From an uncultured Clostridia bacterium (GTDB lineage Bacteria > Bacillota > Clostridia > TANB77 > CAG-508), in contig CATLHF010000009.1 of assembly GCA_949948835.1 (NCBI GenBank), positions 1 to 64,000 of the forward strand: DNA of 64,000 bases, in the 5' to 3' direction. Positions 32,344-42,570 of the stretch are shown in pieces. How positions within the stretch are numbered: position 1 is the first letter of the stretch; each line of letters starts with the position of its first letter. The translations under genes and the position numbers were made by a program. The notes below the pieces were generated by a model. The model made no database searches, was not told where the DNA came from, and saw nothing but the letters and a program-made list of their open reading frames with translations.

Positions 32344-33936
32344 TTATTGTTGTTCTATTTGCCATTTTAAAATTGGATAACCATTGTTTATATTTTCACT
32401 ATCTTCTATCCATGGTTGTTCTGTATCTTTTCCATTTACAACATCTATTCCTGTATTTAGTTCTTCTAACTTTGTATTGGCATCTGTTGCATAACAATTT
32501 TGAATATCTACACGTCCTCGATATCCACTATCAATTGTTTCATTTTGTATTGTATAGGAATTATATACATACCCTATTGGACCACTTACTCCATTAGCTC
32601 CCGCTAATCCAGACGTAGCATAATTATTTCCACTTGAAACAGTCGCATTATTGTAACAATTATAAATAGCTCCATCACCATTTACCCCGTATCCATTATT
32701 TGCTACAATCCCCCCAGCCGTCACCATATTTGCAACTATATTTCCTACATTATAACATTTTCGTATCATTCCCACATTTATACTACAAATCCCTGCTGCA
32801 CTATCACTACAAATCACTTGGGCATGGTTACTACATTCTTCTATTGTTCCTATATTTTTTGCCACAATTCCACCTATACTATTAGTCCCCTGCATTTGTA
32901 CATAATTATGACAGTTTCTAATTGTTCCAAAACTATAGGCAACTATTCCACCAGAATAATTACGGTTTGTTATACTACCTTTTACCGTAATATTTTGAAT
33001 ATTTCCACCTTCTCCAAGTGTTGAAAATACTCCTTGTCCATCTAATGAATTATGAATATATATTCCCTCAATGCTTTTTCCATTTCCTTCAAATATTCCT
33101 TTAAAATTTGTTTCTTTGTTTCCTGTCTCATTTCCTATTGGAATCCATTGCGTTGCACTACTATCAAATATTACTGTTCCATCTTCTGCTATTGTGTATT
33201 TATTTTTGTTTAGTTCAATATCATTCATTAATTGTACAGTTTTTCCTTTAAACGTTCTTCCACTATTTACTTTATCTCGAAATGCAATCATATCTTCTAC
33301 GTTATAAATATTCATATCTTCTGTAATATCTGTTATCATAATGCTTTCTACATTATATTTCTCTTCTGCATCTTTCGCAATCACGCTATACGTTCCATTA
33401 TCCGTTACTTCTTTTTCAATTAGATATTTTTCATTTTGTTTTTCTGGTATTGTTATCTCTTCTCCATTTAAAATAATACTTGTAATTTCTTTTTCATAGC
33501 TTATTTCTATATAAATAGTAGCTTTTTCATAATTAGTACTCATTTCACTTGTCATAACAATTTGTATTTGTTCTTCTAATTCTCCTCGTCCTAAGCTTAT
33601 TCCTATTTTGGGTACACTTCTGTCAAGTTGAAATTGCCATCCATCTACAAATACCACATCTCCATTTACTGCCATTCCATTTTCTCTAATTGCTGTATCA
33701 ATATATGTCGTTTCATTATACGTTGTATCTGTATATTTTTTAGCTTGTAAATCTAATAAAACAAGTTCTAATTTTTCTCTTGCCACCTCTTCTTCTGTCT
33801 TCACTTTCGCTTCTTTTGCATAATTTAAAATACCATTTTCTTCTATCGTCAAGCTAATTGTTATACCTGCCAGAATTAATAAAACAATAATCGTAATTAT
33901 AAGAGCTATCAAAGTTATTCCTTTGTTTTGCTTCAT
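32344..33936 (-). CDS. Prepilin-like surface protein with GLUG-like repeat tail (paralog 2)
   Basis: 'KQNKGITLIALIITIIVLLILAGITI'; about 240 aa central block identical to paralog 1. Confidence 0.8.
   Translation of the reverse strand: MKQNKGITLIALIITIIVLLILAGITISLTIEENGILNYAKEAKVKTEEEVAREKLELVLLDLQAKKYTDTTYNETTYIDTAIRENGMAVNGDVVFVDGWQFQLDRSVPKIGISLGRGELEEQIQIVMTSEMSTNYEKATIYIEISYEKEITSIILNGEEITIPEKQNEKYLIEKEVTDNGTYSVIAKDAEEKYNVESIMITDITEDMNIYNVEDMIAFRDKVNSGRTFKGKTVQLMNDIELNKNKYTIAEDGTVIFDSSATQWIPIGNETGNKETNFKGIFEGNGKSIEGIYIHNSLDGQGVFSTLGEGGNIQNITVKGSITNRNYSGGIVAYSFGTIRNCHNYVQMQGTNSIGGIVAKNIGTIEECSNHAQVICSDSAAGICSINVGMIRKCYNVGNIVANMVTAGGIVANNGYGVNGDGAIYNCYNNATVSSGNNYATSGLAGANGVSGPIGYVYNSYTIQNETIDSGYRGRVDIQNCYATDANTKLEELNTGIDVVNGKDTEQPWIEDSENINNGYPILKWQIEQQ
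33176..33782. repeat. Copy B of the direct repeat of about 600 bp
   Basis: Matches 31415..32021. Confidence 0.85.
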
Positions 33937-34078
33937 AGTTTTTCTCCTTTATCTTATGTTTATTAATAATATCTATTATAATTTATTCTATATAAATTAT
34001 AAGTTATTGTCAATATTTTATAATAAAAAGAGTTCCTATAAGAAGCCTTATAAAAACTCTTTTTACTATATCTCAATA

Positions 34079-34393
34079 CTATTCTTCATCAATGAAATTA
34101 AATTCATCTTTAAATTTTTCTTTGAACATTTCGAATACTTTGTTTAATACTTCCTCATCGTCAACACTAACATAAGATTCTTCTTCTTCTGAGTCAGTAT
34201 CTTCAACTTTTAAGATTACAACTTCTCCTGCTTCATCTTCGTTTTCTGCTTCATCTGCAGGTAATAATACTACGTATTCTTCTCCATCTAATTCTACTAA
34301 ATCTAAAAATTCAAATTGAACTTCCTCTCCATTTTCATCATTTAATACAATGATGTTATCTAATTCTTCTTCTGGGATATTGTTTTCATCCAT
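34079..34393 (-). CDS. DUF1292 family acidic protein
   Basis: 'IIVLNDENGEEVQFEFLDLVELDGEEYVVLLP'; located downstream of ruvX. Confidence 0.88.
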   Translation of the reverse strand: MDENNIPEEELDNIIVLNDENGEEVQFEFLDLVELDGEEYVVLLPADEAENEDEAGEVVILKVEDTDSEEEESYVSVDDEEVLNKVFEMFKEKFKDEFNFIDEE

Positions 34394-34476
34394 TTTTTCT
34401 TTCTCCTTTCAAATTTATAATAAGTGTATTTCTACAACATTGATAACATTTTAAAATTTAGTATTTACATTTTCTT

Positions 34477-34906
34477 TTAGGATATACTGGTTTTGTCTTT
34501 ATTTAAATAAATTTCCAGTATATAAACTGCAGAAATAGTATCTACAATATTTCTTTTTTTGTGCTTATCTACATCTAAAAAGTTCATTGTTTTATGAGCT
34601 GCAACAGTGGTCAATCTTTCATCAATTCCAATCACTTTTATTTTATTAAATTTACACTTTAGTTTATGAATAAACTTTTCTGTAATCTCTATTCTTTCAG
34701 AACTACTTCCATCCATATGATATGGCATTCCAATAACAATCGTATCAATTTCATATTGGTTCATAATTTCTTCTAATCGTTTTAATACAACTTTATCATT
34801 TCCGTTATGATGAATCGTTTCTAAACCTTGTGCAGTAATTCCGAAGCGCATCTGATATTGCAATTCCTACTCTTGCATCCCCATAATCAATTCCTAATAC
34901 TCGCAT
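34477..34906 (-). CDS. ruvX: Holliday junction resolvase-like RuvX (YqgF), interrupted by +1 shift at in-frame CGG (34843-34841)
   Basis: Reading from ATG 34906: 'MRVLGIDYGDARVGIAISDAL' then skip C34843, then 'GITAQGLETIHHNGNDKVVLKRL...' ORF 34477..34863; gene order ireB-ruvX-DUF1292. Confidence 0.94.
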
Positions 34907-34907
34907 C

Positions 34908-35168
34908 TTATTCATCTAATCCTATATAATTTTTTACCATTTTTTCTAACAATTCATCTCTTTCTAATAAACGAATTAAATTTCTTGCATCTTTATGAGA
35001 TGTAATATAGGTTGGGTCACCTGATAAAATATATCCAACGATTTGATTAATTGGATTGTACCCTTTTTCTAGCAGTGCTTGGTACACTGTTTTTAAGATT
35101 TCTCTTGCTCTTACATTTTTATCTTTTTCTACCGTAAAACTCATTGTTTTATCCATATCCATAATCAT
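34908..35168 (-). CDS. ireB: IreB family regulatory phosphoprotein
   Basis: '[58 protein letters not shown]'. Confidence 0.93.
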   Translation of the reverse strand: MIMDMDKTMSFTVEKDKNVRAREILKTVYQALLEKGYNPINQIVGYILSGDPTYITSHKDARNLIRLLERDELLEKMVKNYIGLDE

Positions 35169-35175
35169 TTACCTC

Positions 35176-36273
35176 CTATATATTATTAATATCACTTTCA
35201 TTTTTATCTGCATGGTCTAGATATTCTTCTAACTTTTTCGTTACATTTTCAATTGCAGTTCCTTTATAATATGTTGTTAAAACAAAATTTAATTTTGCCC
35301 CAACATATCTTGTTTCTTCATTTTTACTACTATTATCGGAAACAATTTCTTCTATTTCAATATCTTCGATATTGTTTTTTAAATCTTGAACAAATTCAGC
35401 AACACTTTGTAAGTCAATTCCCGAAAAAACAATTGCAAATTTAGGTCCCATATATCTTACAAAAACATATTCTGATGAAATGCTTTCTCTTATATAGGAA
35501 CTAACTTCTGTAATAATTGCATTTCCTGTTTCTCTGCTATATTTTTTATTAATTTCTTCCAAATTAATAATTTTAAACATACAAACAGTAGATGTATCAT
35601 ATTTATCAATCGTTTTCTTTCCTTTTCCGTAGATATATTCTGCTGAATTTAATTCTGAAAATTGATCTTTTCTTGCAATATTTTCAACCGTATTTTGATA
35701 AGATACCGTTTTATAAACAGAAATAATATTTTCTTTCACAACTTCTAAAATAGTAGTATCTATTTTATCAAATGCATGAGGTTCCCCACTCTCAATAATC
35801 CAGTACCCAATATAAATATTATCAATATATAGTGGAAAAAACATTGCTGATTTTGCTCTCCCAAATTCCATTGTTTGGTATGGTAATCTTTCTCCTTCAT
35901 GATTTACTGTAACATATTTAGGCGTTGCTGTTTGAATACTATCTTTAAAAATATCCTGGTTATGAAGGTTTCTTAGTGCCTCCCAATGTTGTTCTTGCAC
36001 ATTAGATGCCTTAATGACATATTCTGCACCATCAAACATAACAATTGTTGAATATTTAATATCATATTTTTCAACAACAATCTCATTAATTTTTTCAATT
36101 TTTTCTTCTACGCTAGAGTATTCTCCTATTGTGTTCATAAAATCTTGTAACACATTCAGTCCTGTGATTTTTTGATTAATATTATCAAAGTTACGAACAC
36201 GCTTATAAATCACAACATTATAAATCATTAGTGCTAAGACAATTACTACAAGTAGTATTAGTAAATATGCCAC
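35176..36273 (-). CDS. Membrane-anchored GAF-like plus degenerate GGDEF protein
   Basis: N-terminal TM; GAF-like middle; 'RYMGPKFAIVF' at the GGDEF signature position. Confidence 0.65.
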   Translation of the reverse strand: MAYLLILLVVIVLALMIYNVVIYKRVRNFDNINQKITGLNVLQDFMNTIGEYSSVEEKIEKINEIVVEKYDIKYSTIVMFDGAEYVIKASNVQEQHWEALRNLHNQDIFKDSIQTATPKYVTVNHEGERLPYQTMEFGRAKSAMFFPLYIDNIYIGYWIIESGEPHAFDKIDTTILEVVKENIISVYKTVSYQNTVENIARKDQFSELNSAEYIYGKGKKTIDKYDTSTVCMFKIINLEEINKKYSRETGNAIITEVSSYIRESISSEYVFVRYMGPKFAIVFSGIDLQSVAEFVQDLKNNIEDIEIEEIVSDNSSKNEETRYVGAKLNFVLTTYYKGTAIENVTKKLEEYLDHADKNESDINNI

Positions 36274-36300
36274 TTTTCTTTCACCTCGTTATCGTTTTTT

Positions 36301-38466
36301 CTAATAATTTTTCTTCATTTGTTCTAATGTACTATTGGTTTTTGACGAAAATGTATGTTTTTCTCCATAATTTCCCATTGCTCTATATTTGTTATTTAAT
36401 AAAGGATATACCATATTTCCTAATTCCCTTAATGCCATCATAAAGTTTTTATCATATCCATTTATTGATATTTTACAATTCACTAATCCTTCTAAATATT
36501 TTGCATATACATCTTCATTAAATGGAATATTCGTATATTTAATGGTATCTTTGTTAAACAATTCTGTCATAAACGACATTGAAGGGTCATTATAAAATGC
36601 CATTCCACCAATAATAACTTTCGAATTTAATCCTCTAATTCTTGTTATTTTATTTACAACAATTTTTAATTTTTCTGGTGTTAAAATATTCTTTGCCTTT
36701 AAGTCTCTTAAAAAAGCGGTTAGTGGCTGAATTGTTAAAATGTCCATACTTTGTACCAAATAAATTTCTTGTGCCTGGTCAAAATAGGTATATGGTGTAT
36801 CAAAGTCTGAATCGATTAATATTAAAGAATAATTTTTTACAAGTGTGGATAAAATTGCTTCTACTTTTTCCGAATCTTCTCTAGATGGAAGAGATGTATA
36901 TACTGTTAAGTGATTGTTTACTTTAATTCCAGCTGGCACACCATTTGCAAGATTTTCCATACAATTAAATGCTACTTTTCTTAATTCTTCCTCATTTTTT
37001 GTATAAATGAAATAAGAATTTTTATTTTTAGTCATGTCTAGTATAGCAGTATTAATTCCCATAGAAGAAAATAGTTCTGCTAAATTATTAATTAAGAAAG
37101 AAGTTCCATTTTTGCTTGTTCCAACAAATGATACAATTTTTTTGTCTTGTGTTAGCAAGTTTTCAATATTTACATTTTGTACACTTTGTTTTGTTATTTT
37201 ATTTTCATATGTGTTTTCTTGTTCAATTTGTCTTTCTACTCGTGGCTCGTCAAAGTCTTCAAATCCTGGTAGAACACTTGCTGGTGTATCGTTTTTTGGT
37301 TCTTCTTCATCTAATTCAAACAAGTTAACTCCTTGTGCTTTTGAAACTATTTCTTGTGGTTCTACATTTTTCTTAGGTCTTCCTCTTCCTCTTTTTGGAA
37401 GTTGCGTTTTTAATTGTTCCTCTTCCGAAAGAACTTTCTTAGGTCTTCCTCTCCCTCTTTTTACTGGTTCTACTGCTGGTGTCACTGTTTCTTCTTCATC
37501 TAGTTCAAATATATTAACTGGTGTTACGATTTCTTCTTTTCTTTGTTCTGTTTCTTGAACTTCTTTTGCTTTATTTTCTGTTCGTTCTACTGGTTTCGTA
37601 CTTAATTTTTTAACATTAGTTGCATCAACTGCTGATGGTACAATAACTGGTCTTGTTATTTTTTGCTTATTTAATTGGTTTTCAATAAAGTCAATTTTTA
37701 ACGAATCTTCTTTTTTCTCTGGCACTTTTTGTGTTGTTGTTCTTGGTAACTGACCAGAAAAAGCCATGATTTGTTGATATTTCTTAGAGTCCCTTTCTAA
37801 TACAGCTTTTACATTTAATGGCAAAAATTTAACAATTACCTTTAATTGTGCGTCTGTATATTGAGATGCAATATTATTAAAACTTTCCACATATGCTTCT
37901 TCATTTTTTCCTAATTTACGATAGTGTGCACGAATGTTTTGTATTTCAACTTCACTAACCGTATCTTCAGATTCTGATTGATAATTTACATCTTCAGATT
38001 CAATTTTATAATAAATTTTTGCTTCTTTTTTTGTACGTGGTTTGCGAATTAATTTACACACTTCTTCTATACTTCTATCTTGTCCTAATAATGCACTATA
38101 AACTCCAATTCCAAATAATCTTACTAATAACTGTTCCGATTTTGCACGCCTATCAGAACAGATTAAAATAATTGGTGTATCTTCTCCTTTATTATCTGTT
38201 GCTTCATCGCTAATACTATCTAATTTATCAAATATAAAACGGTCAATTGCTTCATAATCATTATTAGCAAATGGCTCTAAATCTTCACTTATAACAATTC
38301 TGTCATATGTTTTATCTCTTTGTATCTCTTTTTGAATTGCATTAAAGTAATAAACATTTTTATAAGAAATAATTTCTTTATAATCTTTTTGATATTTTTT
38401 TACAATTGAGTCTGATATATTTTCATTACTAACTGCAAATAGCACTTTCATTCGTGATTCCCCCAA
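36301..38466 (-). CDS. CpaE/ParA-like ATPase-domain protein with two AT-hook-like motifs
   Basis: 'KKIVSFVGTSKNGTSFLINNLAELFSSMGINTAILDMT' ATPase-like; duplicated 'RGRGRPKK'. Confidence 0.65.
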   Translation of the reverse strand: MGESRMKVLFAVSNENISDSIVKKYQKDYKEIISYKNVYYFNAIQKEIQRDKTYDRIVISEDLEPFANNDYEAIDRFIFDKLDSISDEATDNKGEDTPIILICSDRRAKSEQLLVRLFGIGVYSALLGQDRSIEEVCKLIRKPRTKKEAKIYYKIESEDVNYQSESEDTVSEVEIQNIRAHYRKLGKNEEAYVESFNNIASQYTDAQLKVIVKFLPLNVKAVLERDSKKYQQIMAFSGQLPRTTTQKVPEKKEDSLKIDFIENQLNKQKITRPVIVPSAVDATNVKKLSTKPVERTENKAKEVQETEQRKEEIVTPVNIFELDEEETVTPAVEPVKRGRGRPKKVLSEEEQLKTQLPKRGRGRPKKNVEPQEIVSKAQGVNLFELDEEEPKNDTPASVLPGFEDFDEPRVERQIEQENTYENKITKQSVQNVNIENLLTQDKKIVSFVGTSKNGTSFLINNLAELFSSMGINTAILDMTKNKNSYFIYTKNEEELRKVAFNCMENLANGVPAGIKVNNHLTVYTSLPSREDSEKVEAILSTLVKNYSLILIDSDFDTPYTYFDQAQEIYLVQSMDILTIQPLTAFLRDLKAKNILTPEKLKIVVNKITRIRGLNSKVIIGGMAFYNDPSMSFMTELFNKDTIKYTNIPFNEDVYAKYLEGLVNCKISINGYDKNFMMALRELGNMVYPLLNNKYRAMGNYGEKHTFSSKTNSTLEQMKKNY

Positions 38467-38471
38467 ATTAA

Positions 38472-38870
38472 TTAATTTCTAAATCCTTTTACTACAATGG
38501 CAAATACCAATGGTAATACTTGGCAAATTACAAACACTGTAACAAATCCAATGATTAAGAATAAACCTCTATCGTGAACATCTAACTTACGAATACCAAT
38601 TACATATTGCCAAATAGCACCTACTGCTATTCCAATGAAACATAGTGGTATACTATAAATACGAACTTTATTTAATAAATACGCTGTAAACCCATAAGTC
38701 TCTGATCCATACGCCTCTGTATAGTCTTTTAGTTCATTTAATTGTTTTTCTTTTATTTGAATAATTTGTCCTGCTGTTGAATCATTCAATATATTGCTAC
38801 TACTAGCATTGACTGCTCCCACTGAAAATATGCTTAGCATGATAAATAAAGCAATTACTATCTTTTTCAT
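38472..38870 (-). CDS. Small exported/membrane protein with signal peptide and two TMs
   Basis: 'MKKIVIALFIMLSIFSVGAVNASS' signal; two C-terminal hydrophobic helices. Confidence 0.6.
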   Translation of the reverse strand: MKKIVIALFIMLSIFSVGAVNASSSNILNDSTAGQIIQIKEKQLNELKDYTEAYGSETYGFTAYLLNKVRIYSIPLCFIGIAVGAIWQYVIGIRKLDVHDRGLFLIIGFVTVFVICQVLPLVFAIVVKGFRN

Positions 38871-39073
38871 CTTCGTTTATTGCCCCTTTCTTATATTCTA
38901 TCAATTTTAGGTTCTTTTTTACTTCTAATATCATACAATACTATTCATAAAATAGCAAGAATTTATTAGAAAGTTTTTTATTTTTCGTAATAAATAAAGA
39001 AGGAAAAGATACCTTTATGGTATCCTCTCCTTCTTCCTTTCTCCCTTGCCTTAGAAAAAGTGTAAAAAACTTT

Positions 39074-39457
39074 TTAATACACCATTGCGTTTTTCAAAAA
39101 AGCTACAATAATATCTTTATAGCTTTCTGTGTTCTTTGCGATAGTAATGGTTACTTCTTCTTTGCTACTTTTCTTTGACATACCTTCCTCATAAAAATGA
39201 ATTCTCATTTCTTCTCCGTCTTTAAGCGGATTGCTTATCCCATAACTTACCAAGTACTCAACATACCTTGTTTCATGTGTTGGTTTAAAGCAAAGAATTG
39301 CATTGCACTTTGGAATAGCAGCAGAAGCAATGTTTAACGTAATGCTTTTTATTTTCTTTTGTTTTGTCCGCTGATAATGTTCTACTTCTGTTAGTACAAC
39401 CTCAGCTAAAAGGTTAGCATTTGCTAAAATCCATTCTTCTTTTAAGTTTGTGTTCAT
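39074..39457 (-). CDS. Hypothetical protein, contains an in-frame CGG read through as Arg (39370-39368)
   Basis: Start at 'MNTNLKEEWILANANLL'; codons TAT CAG CGG ACA AAA keep the frame. Confidence 0.6.
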   Translation of the reverse strand: MNTNLKEEWILANANLLAEVVLTEVEHYQRTKQKKIKSITLNIASAAIPKCNAILCFKPTHETRYVEYLVSYGISNPLKDGEEMRIHFYEEGMSKKSSKEEVTITIAKNTESYKDIIVAFLKNAMVY

Positions 39458-39559
39458 TGTTGTCCCTCCATAATTGGCAAGATAATATTTTATTACTCCT
39501 TTCATTTTACCATAAAACGACATAAAATGCAAAAAGACTGATTTTTTCAGTCTTTTTTT

Positions 39560-39636
39560 TGGTGCCTCGAACGGGAATCGAACCAGTGACACAGGGATTT
39601 TCAGTCCCTTGCTCTACCAACTGAGCTATCGAGGCA
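39560..39636 (-). tRNA. tRNA-Phe (GAA)
   Basis: AGGGA-CTGAAAA-TCCCT anticodon arm; TGCCTCG/CGAGGCA acceptor; CCA encoded. Confidence 0.96.
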
Positions 39637-39648
39637 TATATAAAAAAA

Positions 39649-39725
39649 TGGCGACCTGGAACGGGCTCGAACCGTCGACCTCTAGCGTGACAGGCTAGCG
39701 TTCTAACCAACTGAACTACCAGGCC
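39649..39725 (-). tRNA. tRNA-Asp (GTC)
   Basis: CTAGC-CTGTCAC-GCTAG; GGCCTGG/CCAGGTC acceptor; CCA encoded. Confidence 0.96.
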
Positions 39726-39734
39726 GTAAAAAAA

Positions 39735-39810
39735 TGGTGGTCGCTATAGGGCTCGAACCTATGACCCCCTGCTTGTAAGGCAGATGCTCTCCCAGCTGAG
39801 CTAAGCGACC
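39735..39810 (-). tRNA. tRNA-Val (TAC)
   Basis: TCTGC-CTTACAA-GCAGG; GGTCGCT/AGCGACC acceptor; CCA encoded. Confidence 0.96.
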
Positions 39811-39961
39811 TTGTTCTTTTCGACATTGCTTAGTATACTAAATTTTTATAACCTTGTCAATACTATTTTTTAATTTTTTATAATATTTTTTAAAAAACTT
39901 TTTTAAACATATTGATAATTTCATTAAAAAGGTCGATACCCACATCGACCCTTTTACCATT

Positions 39962-41170
39962 TTATTTTTGTTTTAAAATCTCAATTGCTTTTTGTAGTTG
40001 TGTATCATCTTTTTCTTCTAACACCAATTGTTGTTTCAATTCTTCACTTAATATAGCTTCTACATCTGGTGTAATTCCTACTTCATTAATTTTATTTCTG
40101 TTTGGTGTAAAGTATTCATTTGTTGTAATTTTTAATCCACTTCCATTGGTTAGTGTTAATAATTCCTGTATGACACCTTTTCCATAGCTTTTTTCTCCTA
40201 CAATTGTGGCTTTCCCATTATCCTTTAAAGCTCCTGCTAATATCTCAGATGCACTTGCAGAACTTTCATTAATCAGTAATACGATTGGCAAATTAATTTC
40301 AGGATCTTGCTCTGCTTTTGTAATTTCTTCATTTTGTTTTTTGTCCACTGTAATTAACAATGTCTTATCTTTTTCTATAATATAATCTGCAATTTTTAAT
40401 GCCTCATCTACAAGTCCTCCTCCATTGTTACGAATATCAATAATAAGAGAAGTAATATTTTGATTTTTTAATCCTTCTAGTTTTTCTTTAAACTCTTTAC
40501 TACAACCTTCATCAAATGAATTAAATTCAATATAACCAATATTATTTTCTAATACTTTCGCTTCTACATGATTAATTTTGATATGTTCTCTTGTAATTTC
40601 AAAAGTTAATGTCTTATTATCTCTTACAATTTCAAGAGTAACTTTACTCCCAATTTCACCTTTTATCTTGTTAGATGCTTCTGTTAATTGATCTCCTGTA
40701 TAGGAAACCCCATCTACTTTTGTAATAATATCTCCTGGTAAAATACCTGCTTTATGTGCTGGTGTGTCTTTAATTGGTGAAATAACAATAACTGCATTTC
40801 TTTCAATGTCCTTTGTTAAATAGATTCCAATTCCTGTAAAATTCCCCATTACATCTTGTGTAAATTCTTCCATTTCTTCTTTGGTCATATATTCAGTATA
40901 TGGATCATCTAGTCCTTTTATATAACCTCTTATTGTTTCTTGTAACACTTTTTCCTCATCAATTTCTCCTAAAAACTTTTGGTCAATAATTTTCCTAAAG
41001 CTTGCAAGTGTACTAGAAATTCCTCTATCATTTGAAGCAACTGGAACATATTTTATATTTTCTCCCATGTATTGATACATAAATAAAGTGGTTGCAAGAA
41101 ATGTAATAACTGCTACAATCACAATTAGCATAATAATTTTATAAGCACTTTGTTTTTTTTCTAGATTCAT
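39962..41170 (-). CDS. ctpA: S41 family C-terminal processing peptidase
   Basis: PDZ plus 'INESSASASEILAGALKDNGKATIVGEKSYGKGVIQ'. Confidence 0.93.
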   Translation of the reverse strand: MNLEKKQSAYKIIMLIVIVAVITFLATTLFMYQYMGENIKYVPVASNDRGISSTLASFRKIIDQKFLGEIDEEKVLQETIRGYIKGLDDPYTEYMTKEEMEEFTQDVMGNFTGIGIYLTKDIERNAVIVISPIKDTPAHKAGILPGDIITKVDGVSYTGDQLTEASNKIKGEIGSKVTLEIVRDNKTLTFEITREHIKINHVEAKVLENNIGYIEFNSFDEGCSKEFKEKLEGLKNQNITSLIIDIRNNGGGLVDEALKIADYIIEKDKTLLITVDKKQNEEITKAEQDPEINLPIVLLINESSASASEILAGALKDNGKATIVGEKSYGKGVIQELLTLTNGSGLKITTNEYFTPNRNKINEVGITPDVEAILSEELKQQLVLEEKDDTQLQKAIEILKQK

Positions 41171-41355
41171 CTTTTCCTCCTAATTTTAACTATTTTTAAT
41201 TATTATACTATAAAATTTAATTTATAGTATAATTTCATAAAATTTTCACAAAATAATCTTAGACTTTTTATAAAGTCTTTTTGTTTCCTCTTACATTTTA
41301 AAACAAGAAGAAATTAGAACATTATTTCATTTTCTGTTCTAATTTCTTTTTATTG

Positions 41356-42558
41356 CTATTGAATATATGGTAATGGATTTACATAGGTTCCATTTAATAA
41401 TGTTCCAAAGTGTAGGTGATTTCCTGTTGAATATCCTGTTGTACCAACAGCTGCTATTTTTTGTCCTCTAGATACCCTTTGTCCTTGTGATACATAGATA
41501 GCAGAGCAATGTGCATATATCGTAACAAGTCCTTTTCCATGGCTAACCATAACATAATTTCCGAATCCACCGCCACAACTACATTTTGTTGCCGCTGTTT
41601 TTGGATAATTATGCTTACATGTATTTGAAACTGTAATAACCGTTCCACTTTCTGCTGCTAATATACTAGCTCCTCCGGGTGCTGCTAAATCCAATCCTTT
41701 ATGGTTTCTTGAACCAACTCCACCACCAGGTGACTCTCTGTTTCCAAAGTATGATGAAATTCTTGTATAATTTGGACATGGCCATAATAATTCCCCATTA
41801 TGGATTGTTCCACTATTTCCTCCACCATTACCAGATGCTGCAGCTGCTAGTCTTCTAATTTCAGCTTCTGCTTGGTCCATTTCTCTTTGATATTCATCAA
41901 TTTTTTGTTGTAATGCTTTTTCATTTTCTGATAATTGTGCAACTTTAGTATTTTTAGTCATTTTCTTGTTTTTTAATTTTACATTTTCTTTTTCTGCATT
42001 TGCTTTTGCTGTCTTTACTTTTGCTTTTTTAGTATCCAATTCTTCTTTTTTGGTTTGAATTGTTTGTTTTTCTCCTTCAATTGATGCGATTAACTCATTA
42101 TCATAGTTTACAATTTTCTCAAGCATAAATAAATTTGAAATAAATTTTAATGGGCTTTCTGGGTTTAATAAAATATCCCAATAAGAAATTTTACCAGATG
42201 TATATTGAGCAACAATTCTATCTTCTAAAGCTCGTTGTTGTGCATCTTGTCTTTCTTGTGCTTCTGATAATTCCGTTTCCAATTGTTTAATAGAGCTTTC
42301 AAGTTCTTTTACTTCTGCATTTAATTTATCTAATTCATCTTGGCTTTCAGCTATTTGTTCGCTAAGTTCTTCTATTTCTGCTAGCGCTTTGCTTTTTTCT
42401 GTTTGTACACCTTGTAATTCATTTTTTGTGTTGTTCATATTATTAGCAGCATTATTTTTTTGATTTTGCCAGTCTGACATAGAAGTTGCAAAAACCTGCA
42501 AATTTATGCTAATACATATTACTATTATCATTATAATTGAAATAATTTTTCTCTTCAC
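41356..42558 (-). CDS. Murein hydrolase activator EnvC-like, coiled coil plus M23 peptidase domain
   Basis: Signal peptide; 'HKGLDLAAPGGASILAAESGTVI', 'GNHLHFGTLLNGTYVNPLPYI'. Confidence 0.92.
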   Translation of the reverse strand: MKRKIISIIMIIVICISINLQVFATSMSDWQNQKNNAANNMNNTKNELQGVQTEKSKALAEIEELSEQIAESQDELDKLNAEVKELESSIKQLETELSEAQERQDAQQRALEDRIVAQYTSGKISYWDILLNPESPLKFISNLFMLEKIVNYDNELIASIEGEKQTIQTKKEELDTKKAKVKTAKANAEKENVKLKNKKMTKNTKVAQLSENEKALQQKIDEYQREMDQAEAEIRRLAAAASGNGGGNSGTIHNGELLWPCPNYTRISSYFGNRESPGGGVGSRNHKGLDLAAPGGASILAAESGTVITVSNTCKHNYPKTAATKCSCGGGFGNYVMVSHGKGLVTIYAHCSAIYVSQGQRVSRGQKIAAVGTTGYSTGNHLHFGTLLNGTYVNPLPYIQ

Positions 42559-42570
42559 TTTAGTTCCTCC

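Noticed and set aside
39507-39710. 67-aa ORF 'MVRTLACHARGRRFEPVPG...'
   Set aside because: Overlaps tRNA-Phe and tRNA-Asp; spurious translation of tRNA sequence.
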